23,384 nt of DNA from an uncultured Clostridia bacterium (GTDB lineage: Bacteria > Bacillota_A > Clostridia > TANB77 > CAG-508): assembly GCA_947588915.1 (NCBI GenBank), contig CANPZA010000009.1, positions 1 to 23,384 of the forward strand. Direction: 5' to 3'. Positions 1-8,402 of the stretch are shown here, one piece after another; position 1 is the first letter of the stretch, and each line of letters begins with the position of its first letter. The position numbers and the translations under genes were made by a program. Below the pieces are notes generated by a model that had not been told where the DNA came from, did not search any database, and saw nothing but the letters and a program-made list of their open reading frames with translations.

Positions 1-2
1 CT

Positions 3-1349
3 TTAGTTGCAATTGCATTTTTGATACCTGCAGAGAAATTTATTAAGAAGATGTTTGGTTTGGATAAAGCAGAATCTACAGGAGGATTTGGATCATTTGC
101 TGGAGGAGCTCTTGCTATGCAAGGACTACAAAAATTATCAGGGCTTGGATCTGGAGGAAAAAAAGATAAAGCAAATGGTGGTTCTGACAAATCTAGTGAT
201 GATGAAGATGCAGGAAAAATACCATTTATTGCTAATAAAAGAGGGCTAAGTAGATTTAATAATCAAGAAGGAGATAGTGATAGTGGCAGACAGCAAATAG
301 GAGATAGTGAAGGACAAAATGATATAGATGAAGAACGTCAAAGATTACTAGAAGAGAGAAAAGTATGGGATGATATGGCGAATGGAAGAGATAACACAAC
401 TTATGGTAGCAAATTAGAAGAAGCAGAAAATAAATGGGAAGCATTTCAAGAACGTGAAAAAGTAGATGAGCAATTAAGGAGATTGAACGATAATAATTCT
501 TCAGATGGAGAAGAAAGTCATCAACAACAGCAACAGCAACGACAAACGTCTCAAAATCCTTCATCTCTACTAGGATCAAGTATTCAGCAGAATAAACCAA
601 GAAAAGGATATAGGAGAAGAATTGCAGGAAGAGCTGCAAAAGCAGCAGGACGTCAAGTATGGAGAGGTACAAAAACAGCTTTAAAAGCAGGAGCTACAAT
701 AGGAGGAGCTGCTGTTGGATTAGCTGCAGGACTTGCTACAGGAGATGCTTCAAAAACTTGGCAATTTGCAGGAGCAGGAGCATTAGCTGGAAATGCGATA
801 GGAAGGTCAGCAGAAAGATTAGGGGGACAAGCTATTGAAGCAACAAAAGGATTACCAAATAGGATTAATCAAATTTCAGACAACGCTATAAGTGCTATAG
901 ATCAGGAAAAATATGGTTATGCAATAGCAAGAGAAAATCAATCAGAAAGGCAAAATAGAAGAGCTAGAGATAGTTTTGTGAAGGATAGAAAGCAAATACG
1001 AAAATGGAGAGAGATAGCTGGAGAAATAGGATATAATGGTGATGAAGAAACTTTAATGCAAGCTGTTGCTGATTGTCAAGAAGCTGAAATAAAAGATGAT
1101 GAATTAATTAAAAACGTACTAAGAGCAGAAATAGAAAGTGATGGAGAGATTGGTGGTGCTAGCCATCAAAAATTCGTAGATGTAGCATCATTTGCAAATG
1201 CAAATGGTTTTGGAAAAGATTATATTGAAGATGATAAAAAACGTGCAAGTATGGAAAATGTTGTTGAAGCAGAAGTAAATAATAAAAATGGAAGAAGAGA
1301 AGTAATGGAAACGTTTGCAAAGTTTTATGGCAGACGGAGATATGTATAG
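3..1349 (+). CDS. TrbL/VirB6-like conjugal transfer membrane protein, C-terminal part (5' end outside window)
   Basis: The frame is open from the first bases, so this is the 3' part of a longer gene; the TTG at 21 lies inside a hydrophobic segment (LVAIAFLIPAEKF) and is not a start. After that last membrane segment comes a Gly-rich linker, a long charged Q/E-rich cytoplasmic region, a Gly/Ala-rich stretch around nt 690-830 (GGAAVGLAAGLATGD) and a charged tail. This order is typical of TrbL/VirB6-like proteins of Gram-positive conjugative elements, which form the inner-membrane part of the mating channel; that assignment is inferred from layout and neighbours. The genes that follow fit a transfer operon. 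In frame 0 it ends GRRRYV at 1349. An in-frame CGG at 1335 would, with a +1 shift, give GRGDMYRNVGRFK and a stop at 1369-1371, only 2 nt before the next ATG. Confidence 0.7.
   Translation, partial: LVAIAFLIPAEKFIKKMFGLDKAESTGGFGSFAGGALAMQGLQKLSGLGSGGKKDKANGGSDKSSDDEDAGKIPFIANKRGLSRFNNQEGDSDSGRQQIGDSEGQNDIDEERQRLLEERKVWDDMANGRDNTTYGSKLEEAENKWEAFQEREKVDEQLRRLNDNNSSDGEESHQQQQQQRQTSQNPSSLLGSSIQQNKPRKGYRRRIAGRAAKAAGRQVWRGTKTALKAGATIGGAAVGLAAGLATGDASKTWQFAGAGALAGNAIGRSAERLGGQAIEATKGLPNRINQISDNAISAIDQEKYGYAIARENQSERQNRRARDSFVKDRKQIRKWREIAGEIGYNGDEETLMQAVADCQEAEIKDDELIKNVLRAEIESDGEIGGASHQKFVDVASFANANGFGKDYIEDDKKRASMENVVEAEVNNKNGRREVMETFAKFYGRRRYV
1335..1338 (+). other. in-frame CGGA, candidate +1 shift site in the TrbL-like gene
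   Basis: The CGG codon at 1335-1337 follows AGA. Read normally it is Arg, four codons before the stop codon. Read as CGGA=Gly it extends the protein to 1371. No conserved domain decides between the two, so this site is weaker than the five others in the window. Confidence 0.4.
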
Positions 1350-1373
1350 AAATGTAGGAAGGTTTAAATAAAT

Positions 1374-2309
1374 ATGCATAAATTTTTAAGATATTATAGT
1401 CAAAATAGGATAAAGGTATGGACAATGATTTTAGCTATTGTATTTTTACTTATAATTATACAAGTGCTAAATAATATAGCTAAAGAACAAAATAAAAATG
1501 AAAGTGAAAATAATAATGAGATAGGTGTTTCTTCTTATAGTAAAGAAAGTAAATCAATTATTACGCAAGGGAGCATATCAAAAGAATATCAAGAAGAATT
1601 TGGTAAAATCATTGACAAATTTTATACTTGTTGTGTAAATCATGAGCCTCAAAAGGCTTATGATTTACTATCAACAGATGTAAAAAGAGTTTTATATCCT
1701 ACAGAAAAGAATTTTGAAAAATTATATTATGAAGGGAAGTTTGAAGGAAATAAACAATATTCTTTTCAATCATGGACAAGATCATCAGATAATATATATA
1801 TTTATCAAGTAAAAATATATGATAATATGCTGTTGACTGGAAAAAGAAATGATGAATATATTGAAGATTATGTAACAATTGTATCAGAAGAAGGAGAATT
1901 AAAATTAAATATTAATAGTTATGTTGGAAGAAAAGAAATAAGTGCTTCTAATAGCAATGAAATAGTAAATATAAAAGCATCCTTTATAGATACTTATATG
2001 GATTATAAAATTTATACTTTTAATATAAAAAATAATACAGATAAAAATATCTTATTAGATACTAGAAAAGATACAGATACAACATTTATTACTGATGAAA
2101 TAGGAAATAATTATAGCTCATTTTTATATGAAATAGCAGAACAAGATTTAATATTAAAGCCAAAGGAAGCGAAGACAATACAAATAAAGTTCAATAATTC
2201 ATATAGAACAGATATGGATATAAAATCTGTTAATTTTAGTAACATAGTAGATTATGATGAATATTTGCAGGGAACAGAGTCAATATATTCATTAAAAATA
2301 GACTTATAG
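1374..2309 (+). CDS. membrane-anchored NTF2-like protein of the conjugation module (VirB8/TcpC-like role possible)
   Basis: Encodes 311 residues. The start is an ATG with AGGAAGG at 1356-1362 upstream (long spacer, about 11 nt). Residues 15-34 form one membrane helix (ILAIVFLLIIIQVL), so the rest probably lies outside the membrane. Residues about 72-185 resemble an NTF2/SnoaL-like fold, with a segment KAYDLLSTDVK-(x)n-NFEKLY (94-118) that matches modules in the 444-residue protein downstream. Residues about 190-311 look like a beta-rich immunoglobulin-like domain of the DUF4352 kind (weak). VirB8 and TcpC are single-pass anchored NTF2-like scaffold proteins of type IV systems, so a scaffold role is inferred from topology and context. 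Only 35 nt separate it from the next gene, which suggests one operon. Confidence 0.6.
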   Translation: MHKFLRYYSQNRIKVWTMILAIVFLLIIIQVLNNIAKEQNKNESENNNEIGVSSYSKESKSIITQGSISKEYQEEFGKIIDKFYTCCVNHEPQKAYDLLSTDVKRVLYPTEKNFEKLYYEGKFEGNKQYSFQSWTRSSDNIYIYQVKIYDNMLLTGKRNDEYIEDYVTIVSEEGELKLNINSYVGRKEISASNSNEIVNIKASFIDTYMDYKIYTFNIKNNTDKNILLDTRKDTDTTFITDEIGNNYSSFLYEIAEQDLILKPKEAKTIQIKFNNSYRTDMDIKSVNFSNIVDYDEYLQGTESIYSLKIDL

Positions 2310-2344
2310 AGAATGAATAAAGGCACAAAAAGAGGTGAGTGTAG

Positions 2345-5300
2345 TTGGGAAGAATAAAAAATGTAGCAAGTAAAATAGCAAAAGGAGTAAAAATAATAGC
2401 AAAAGCAATAGCAGCATTGCCATTATTAATAAAAGTTTTTGCTATACTTTTAGTTGCGGCAACGGTAATAGGAGCAATTGATTTTGTAATAGAATTATTC
2501 ACAGCGAAAAACACTCCAGACTTAGTAGCTTCCACATTTAACATAGAGGAGGATTTATCAGAAATAGTAGAAATAAGAAAATCAGAAGATGGAAGTGGAT
2601 ATTATTTAGATTTTGTAAGTGATTTTGATGAAAAGGTAAAAGAGATAGTAGAGCAATCAGAAAAAAAGGAAGGAGTTCATAATATACATTCAGAAGAATT
2701 AGTAAAGAAAATAATAAAAGCAGAATTGGTAATGCAATTTCCAAACTTAGGGGGAAATATACCAGAAGAAAGCAATGGATTTCAAGGAGCAATAGATATA
2801 AGAAGAATAACACCAAAAAAAGAAATAGGATCAGTAGAAGACAATCCAGGAAGAGGAGATACTACAGTAATAGAAGAACCAGATGAGGTATATGATACAG
2901 TACAAACAACAGCAAGTGAAGAAAAAATAAAAACATGGGAAGAAGGAAAAAAATTAGTAGTAAAAGGACAAGCTACAGTTTATTTAAGGAAGAAATCAGA
3001 AATAAACGAAGAAGAATACTTAGATGAGTGGGAAAAAAAGAGAACAGAAGACAATAATCAAGTAGTAAAAATAGCACATGATACAGAAGTAACATATACA
3101 GGAAATTATGGAACAAAGGTAGATATAAGAACAAAAGAAACAACAATATATGTAGAAGTAAAAATACCTGGAGAAGAGGAAGCAGTATATTTAAGGACAG
3201 GAAATATAAGAGAAAAAGGTGAAAGTGAAGAGAACGAAGAAAACACAAGTGGGCAAGAAAGTTCAGAAATAGTAAATAGGGAAGTAAGTTCAAGAGCAAC
3301 ACAAACACAAAAAACAGCAGGAGAGGAAGGCAAAGAATATGTAATTGCAATAGCAGCAGGGCATAATAATACAGATGACAAAGGAGCAAGAAGTAATGAA
3401 TTAAAAGAAGAAGAATTAACAATAAAAACAGCAATGAAAGTACAGGAATTATTAGAAGAATATTCAAATGTAACAGTAGTTCAAACAGGAAGTACAAAAG
3501 ACAATAGAGGGGGAATAAAAGTTACTGATAGAAAACAATTAGCAAAAGATGCGAATCCAGATTTATGTATTCAAATACATTTTGATGCAGGAGGAGGATC
3601 AGGAGTACAGGCAATATATAAAGAAGGAGATGGAATATCTCAACAGTTAGCAGAAATTTTATCTAATCATATGGCTGAAGAAATGGGATTAAGTAACAAA
3701 GGAGCAGGAGTAGATGTAGATAGATGTGCATTAGGAAGTTTAGGAATAATAGAGAATGCAGCGACATCAGGATTTCCATCAGTAGTAACAGAAGGAGGAT
3801 TTATAGATGGAGATCCAGATGAATCACTATTAAAAGAAAATGGAACAGATTTGTATGCACAAGGAATAGTAAAGGGAATATTAGAATATTTAAAAGTAGA
3901 TCATAGTGGATATACAGCGACAATAGTAGGAGAACGAAGAGAACAAGAGTCAATTGAATCAAGAGTTTATAATTTAAAATATGTAGAACCAGAAAAAATG
4001 GATGAATATATAAATGCAAATAATTTGGATGAAGCATTAAAAGTATTCACATTAGATGAAAATAGAAATTTAGTAACAGCAGCATGGAGTTCAGATGGAA
4101 GTATAAAAGTAACGAAAAATGCAAGTATGGACTTTAAAACACCATTAGAAAAATATATAGTACCATATGAATACTTACTATATTTTTATATAGATACAGA
4201 TAAGGAAAATTTTTCAGAACAATTAGCAGAAAAGATAATGGAATCAGAAGTAGTAATAGCAGTACAAGATAATATAAGTACAACAAGAATAATAGAGACA
4301 GTAAAAGAAAAGCAAGTGCCATCAATTACTACAAATGAACATAATTATACAGACAGGCAAGTAGATCAAAAAACAACAATAACGGAAACATGTTCACCAA
4401 AAATAGAAATCACATATGCGGATACATGGTTTGTAAAATATTCAAAAGAAAATAGTTATAGTAGAAGATCTTTAGGATGGAATAATGGGGAACAAGAAGA
4501 AATTTTGAATATAAAAGGAAGTGTAACAGTAACAGAAAGTAATTCATCAACACAATATGAACAATATGGAAATACCTTAACAGCAAGAACGACAAATGAA
4601 AACGGAGAGCCAATAAATTATACATATAATACATATAGAAAGACAGAGACATCAACAAAAAATATGAGTATTAATTATAGTTCAGGAGATGCTAAAGTAG
4701 AATCAAATGAAAATAAATTCATAAAATTATATCAGGATAATAAAATGCATAATTTAATTAGGCCATCATATTTATTTCAGATAATAGATAACAATGAAAG
4801 AACAGCAAACCTATTAAATTTAACAAAATATTTAATGTATAAAGCAACAAGTGTTTCATATGGAGTGCTAGAATATGACTTTAGTGAGTTTGATTTAAGT
4901 GCATTTATGAATGTTGGAGAAGGGACTTCTTTAGATTTAATAGGAGATTATCTTGCTTTATGGGAGAATGCATCATTATGGCATTATTTAAAAGATGATG
5001 GTACGGAGTCTTATACTTCAACACCATATATTTATAAATGTATAACAGAAGATAGAGCAAGATTTAAATGTTATGCTGATGGTCTTGCAACAATAACAGG
5101 GAATAGAAACTTTGGATTTGGTGTAATGCATAGAAGTAATAGAGGAATTTATAATAATCAAGGCTATTATATTAATTATGGAATTCAGATAGATAGTGGA
5201 GCATATGATACACTTGGTTGTGAATTAGATGTGGAAATTGTTCAAAATGTAAAAAAGGATATTATTAAGGATAAAGTAGATACGATTACGGAACAGGTAA

Positions 5301-6115
5301 AAAACCATAATATTGAATTAAAGTCAAATCAAATTCATGCATTAGTTGCTGTTAGTTATGGATATGGAAATATAGGTAATTTTTTTGATATATACGAAAA
5401 ATATGGCAATAATGAACAAGATTTTTGTAATAATTTTATTGTTAATGGTGGACATCCATTTCTTGATTTTGCAGGATTTAACAATCCTAATTCTCTAAAG
5501 AGGGCAGAATCCATGAAAAATATGTTTTATAGAGGAATATATGAAGGTGGAGATGGCACAATATTAGATCCAAATGATTATACTGGAGGAGGAAATGCAG
5601 GTAATCTTTTACAAGCAGCAGACAAAGTAGCACAATATATATATTCAAACAATTATACGTATCTCAATACAGGTTTTGTAAATTATACTTTTCCAATAGC
5701 AAATAATCCTGGACAAAGAACACTTTCGTGCAGTTCATATATACAAGAAGTATTATATCAAGCAGGATTCGATCAATGTGCAGGTGGCGAAAAATTGTGG
5801 GCAAGAACATCTTCTTCTTTATCAAAAGCAGATTTTGATGGATTAGGAATTCCAGTTGAAGTTATTAAAGATATAAATCAAGTGCAAGCAGGAGACATAA
5901 TACAGTACGGAACAGATTATCATGTAGTACTTGCTTATAATGTTTCAGGAGATAATGTACAAGTAAAAGGAGTACCAGAAGTAATGAATCCAGCAGTTGA
6001 ATCTATGAGTTCTGGTGGAGTTGATGGTGCAATGAGGACGAAAGCATTTTTACAGTTAAAAAATTGTTATATCATAAGAATAAGACAGCAAAATGCAGTA
6101 ACTGAAACAAAATAG
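2345..6115 (+). CDS. multi-domain peptidoglycan hydrolase of the conjugation module (amidase_3 + GH24-like lysozyme + NlpC/P60-CHAP)
   Basis: Encodes 1,256 residues. The start is TTG 2345, chosen because AGAGGTGAG lies about 7 nt upstream and no ATG fits. Residues about 23-52 are a membrane anchor. Residues about 333-525 are an N-acetylmuramoyl-L-alanine amidase (amidase_3): AAGHNN (H340), E near 355, IQIHFDA (H412) and TEGGFID (E483) supply the zinc ligands and catalytic Glu. Residues about 860-1068 resemble a phage T4-type lysozyme (GH24): LALWENASLWHYLKDDG (E874), NFGFGV (923-927), SNQIHALVAVSYGYGNIGNF (994-1013) and a C-terminal LKRAESMKNMFYRG. Residues about 1095-1245 are an NlpC/P60- or CHAP-type peptidase: LSCSSYIQEVLYQAG (Cys1129) and DYHVVLAY (His1193). 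In conjugative elements such enzymes open the wall for the channel; two hydrolase domains are usual, three would be unusual. The TAG stop is followed in the same frame by 34 further open codons. Confidence 0.75.
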   Translation: MGRIKNVASKIAKGVKIIAKAIAALPLLIKVFAILLVAATVIGAIDFVIELFTAKNTPDLVASTFNIEEDLSEIVEIRKSEDGSGYYLDFVSDFDEKVKEIVEQSEKKEGVHNIHSEELVKKIIKAELVMQFPNLGGNIPEESNGFQGAIDIRRITPKKEIGSVEDNPGRGDTTVIEEPDEVYDTVQTTASEEKIKTWEEGKKLVVKGQATVYLRKKSEINEEEYLDEWEKKRTEDNNQVVKIAHDTEVTYTGNYGTKVDIRTKETTIYVEVKIPGEEEAVYLRTGNIREKGESEENEENTSGQESSEIVNREVSSRATQTQKTAGEEGKEYVIAIAAGHNNTDDKGARSNELKEEELTIKTAMKVQELLEEYSNVTVVQTGSTKDNRGGIKVTDRKQLAKDANPDLCIQIHFDAGGGSGVQAIYKEGDGISQQLAEILSNHMAEEMGLSNKGAGVDVDRCALGSLGIIENAATSGFPSVVTEGGFIDGDPDESLLKENGTDLYAQGIVKGILEYLKVDHSGYTATIVGERREQESIESRVYNLKYVEPEKMDEYINANNLDEALKVFTLDENRNLVTAAWSSDGSIKVTKNASMDFKTPLEKYIVPYEYLLYFYIDTDKENFSEQLAEKIMESEVVIAVQDNISTTRIIETVKEKQVPSITTNEHNYTDRQVDQKTTITETCSPKIEITYADTWFVKYSKENSYSRRSLGWNNGEQEEILNIKGSVTVTESNSSTQYEQYGNTLTARTTNENGEPINYTYNTYRKTETSTKNMSINYSSGDAKVESNENKFIKLYQDNKMHNLIRPSYLFQIIDNNERTANLLNLTKYLMYKATSVSYGVLEYDFSEFDLSAFMNVGEGTSLDLIGDYLALWENASLWHYLKDDGTESYTSTPYIYKCITEDRARFKCYADGLATITGNRNFGFGVMHRSNRGIYNNQGYYINYGIQIDSGAYDTLGCELDVEIVQNVKKDIIKDKVDTITEQVKNHNIELKSNQIHALVAVSYGYGNIGNFFDIYEKYGNNEQDFCNNFIVNGGHPFLDFAGFNNPNSLKRAESMKNMFYRGIYEGGDGTILDPNDYTGGGNAGNLLQAADKVAQYIYSNNYTYLNTGFVNYTFPIANNPGQRTLSCSSYIQEVLYQAGFDQCAGGEKLWARTSSSLSKADFDGLGIPVEVIKDINQVQAGDIIQYGTDYHVVLAYNVSGDNVQVKGVPEVMNPAVESMSSGGVDGAMRTKAFLQLKNCYIIRIRQQNAVTETK

Positions 6116-6354
6116 AAAATGGTAAGGTTTCTTATAGAACAAGGAAATTGTACAAATGTTAATAATGGTACAACAGATGTTTGTGATCCAAATAAATTCA
6201 AGAACTCTTTAATAAATTAATTTTTAATAAAAAGAAAGAAAATTAATTTATTAATGATTGTATTAACAATTATTCTATTAAAAAATAAAAAATAGAACAT
6301 ATGATAAAGTAGAAAATTTTTATATATAAAAATAAAAAATAATAGGTGTGATAA
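6116..6354 (+). other. intergenic region between hydrolase and 444-residue anchored protein
   Basis: The first 105 nt continue the hydrolase frame past its TAG: an ATG at 6119 opens 33 codons containing GNCTNVNNGTTDVCDP and ending at 6220. No ribosome site precedes that ATG, so it is either a lost C-terminus or a readthrough tail. The rest is A/T-only sequence with a weak inverted repeat (TTCTATT...AATAGAA). The next gene's ribosome site AGGTG is at 6344-6348. I see no convincing promoter. Confidence 0.4.
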
Positions 6355-7689
6355 ATGAATAAAGGTTTAATAAAAAAATTAATTGTAATATGTCTAATTA
6401 TAATAATATGTATAATTATATTGATAGTTTTGCTAAAAAACAATCAAAAAGTAGTCAATCAAGAAATAAGTGAAAAAGGTGTAGAAGAAGCACAAGAAAT
6501 AGATACAGAAATGATGATCGGACAAGAAGAACAAGAAAGATTTTACACTGTTGCGGAATGTGTTTCAAATTATTTAGATATTATTAATAGTAATGATCAA
6601 AGGTATATTGCATTTGATGAAAACAAAGAAATGATAACTATAGGAAACCAAAATAAAACAATATATAGTATTTTAAGTGATAAATATATTAAAGAAAATA
6701 ATATAACAGAAGACAATGTGAAAGAATTTGTTTTGAATTCAGATTCTGAATTAATATTTATACCATTAAAAATGTCTTATGTACAAAATGAACAAGATGA
6801 AAATTTATACCAATATATTGTATATGGTTATATAGCAAATTCATATTATGAGTTGCAACAATATATTAATATAATTGTGAATCTAGATGTTAATAACATG
6901 ACATTTTCAATTGAACCTATAGAAGGAAATACTGAAGATATAGAAAAAGTAAAATTAGAATGTCAAAAAGAGAAAATAAAACAAAATGACTATAACACAT
7001 TTCTTTACCAATCATTGAATGATGAATATATTATAACGACATATTTAGATTATTATAAAAAAATGACTATAGGAAATCCAGAATTAGCATATCAATATCT
7101 AGATGATGAATACAGAGAAAAACGATTTGGCACACTTGACAATTTTAAAGAATATGTTAGCAAAAATGAAAAAGATATAAGACTATGGAAGGCAACTAAG
7201 TATTTAGTTGAATATAAATCAGATTACAAAGAGTATGTATGTCAAGATAAATATGAAAATGTTTATATTTTTCAATATACTGCGCCAATGACATTTAAAA
7301 CTAGATTAGATACATATACAATACCAACTGAAAAATTTGTAGATACATATAAAAAATCAGATACCAAGAAAAAGGTAATGATGAATATAGATAAATGGAT
7401 ACAAATGTTAAATAATAGAGATTATAAAGCAGCATATAATGTATTAGATGAAAATTACAGAAATAATACATTTGGCGACGTAGAACAATTTGAAAAAGTA
7501 ATGAGAGAAAAATTACCATCACATTATAAAATAGAATATAGTGATTTCTCAGAAGAAAATGAAACATACTTATTAGATGTAAAATTAACAGACATAACAA
7601 AAAATGATAGTAGTAAAATAAACATATCAACTGTTATGCAATTAAAAGAAAATCTTGATTTTGTAATGTCATTTAGCTTTCAAGAATAA
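6355..7689 (+). CDS. membrane-anchored protein with repeated NTF2-like modules
   Basis: Encodes 444 residues with one N-terminal membrane helix (about 7-27) and an extracytoplasmic remainder. ATG 6355 has AGGTG six bases upstream. Two C-terminal modules are visibly related: LAYQYLDDEYREKRFGTLDNF (from 244) and AAYNVLDENYRNNTFGDVEQF (from 359) share Y, LD, YR, FG and F positions. Each is followed by a beta-rich part. A third, diverged NTF2-like region may occupy residues 63-190. The upstream 311-residue protein has the same kind of module. It is the last gene of the transfer block, closed by a terminator. A structural or scaffold role in the mating apparatus is inferred; no catalytic motif is seen. 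Confidence 0.6.
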   Translation: MNKGLIKKLIVICLIIIICIIILIVLLKNNQKVVNQEISEKGVEEAQEIDTEMMIGQEEQERFYTVAECVSNYLDIINSNDQRYIAFDENKEMITIGNQNKTIYSILSDKYIKENNITEDNVKEFVLNSDSELIFIPLKMSYVQNEQDENLYQYIVYGYIANSYYELQQYINIIVNLDVNNMTFSIEPIEGNTEDIEKVKLECQKEKIKQNDYNTFLYQSLNDEYIITTYLDYYKKMTIGNPELAYQYLDDEYREKRFGTLDNFKEYVSKNEKDIRLWKATKYLVEYKSDYKEYVCQDKYENVYIFQYTAPMTFKTRLDTYTIPTEKFVDTYKKSDTKKKVMMNIDKWIQMLNNRDYKAAYNVLDENYRNNTFGDVEQFEKVMREKLPSHYKIEYSDFSEENETYLLDVKLTDITKNDSSKINISTVMQLKENLDFVMSFSFQE

Positions 7690-7693
7690 AATA

Positions 7694-7719
7694 GAAACTG
7701 TCAAAATCTTGGCAGTTTC
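7694..7719. terminator. bidirectional intrinsic terminator
   Basis: The stem GAAACTGTC / GGCAGTTTC (9 bp with one G-T pair, 8-nt loop) is followed by TTTATTTT on the plus strand and by TATTTTATT on the minus strand. It lies between the convergent 444-residue gene and the J-domain gene and can serve both. Confidence 0.85.
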
Positions 7720-7720
7720 T

Positions 7721-8320
7721 TTATTTTATAACATTTAAAATACAATCTATTAAATTTCTTATAATTTCATTATCATAATAAAGTTTTATAAAAAAGTTTT
7801 TAACAAATGGAAGTTGAATTAGTAAAAAGAAAACAAGAGTAATTATAATTAAAGTTATAAATAAGCGAATATAATCTTTAAAAGTTTTCTTATATCTAAT
7901 TTTATATCCCCTATTTTTTAAATCCTGTATGTATGCATCATAATATGCTTTTTGTCTGGCATTTTCTAACTCTTGCTCATATTGCAATTGTTTTTCATAA
8001 GCCATTTGTTGTTCTTGTTGCATTTTCCTTTGGAATTCAATTTCTTGTTGTTTTCTTATAAAATCTTCTTTTAAATTCTGACTATCATAATCACTTGTAT
8101 TTTGATTTAAAGATTTATCATAATTTTCTCTTTTAATAGGATCTGATAAAACATCATAAGCTTCATTAATTTGTTTTAAAACCTCTTCTGAATGTTTTTT
8201 ATTCTCTTCAGATTGTAAATCTGGATGATATTTTTTAGCTAAAACTTTATAAGCTTTTTCTATGATTTCAGGAGAAGCATTTTTATTTACTTGTAAAATA
8301 TCATAATAATTCTTTTCCAT
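7721..8320 (-). CDS. membrane-anchored J-domain protein
   Basis: Encodes 199 residues from ATG 8320. A TTG six bases further up (8326) also opens the frame, but AGAGGT sits 8 nt before the ATG and only 2 nt before the TTG, so the ATG is preferred. Residues 3-68 are a J domain with the HPD motif at 32-34 (KKYHPDLQ) and NEAYDVLSDPIKRENYD. Residues about 80-135 are a Q/E/K-rich coiled coil and 151-172 a single membrane helix. There is no Gly/Phe region, zinc centre or substrate-binding domain, so this is a class C J protein that would bring Hsp70 (DnaK) to a membrane-associated client. The client is unknown. Confidence 0.85.
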   Translation of the reverse strand: MEKNYYDILQVNKNASPEIIEKAYKVLAKKYHPDLQSEENKKHSEEVLKQINEAYDVLSDPIKRENYDKSLNQNTSDYDSQNLKEDFIRKQQEIEFQRKMQQEQQMAYEKQLQYEQELENARQKAYYDAYIQDLKNRGYKIRYKKTFKDYIRLFITLIIITLVFFLLIQLPFVKNFFIKLYYDNEIIRNLIDCILNVIK

Positions 8321-8339
8321 ATTCAATACCTCTATATAT

Positions 8340-8368
8340 ACTATAACATATAATCAAGAACGTTTCAA
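8340..8368 (-). promoter_or_regulatory. sigma-A type promoter for the J-domain gene
   Basis: On the minus strand TTGAAA (8363-8368), a 17-nt spacer and TATAGT (8340-8345) lie just upstream of the gene, giving a leader of about 15 nt. Confidence 0.6.
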
Positions 8369-8402
8369 TTAATTAAAACATAAAATATTTTAGGTGATAT
8401 AA

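Noticed and set aside
55..672. Short alternative frames within the TrbL-like gene
   Set aside because: The main frame has Gly/Ala-rich and charged regions typical of the family; the others are shadows.
2538..4658. Long Leu-rich minus-strand reading frames opposite the hydrolase gene
   Set aside because: They mirror the A-rich codons of the plus-strand gene, lack ribosome sites and resemble no protein.
6255..6300. Promoter or hairpin before the 444-residue gene
   Set aside because: Only A/T sequence; any -10-like hexamer is expected by chance here.
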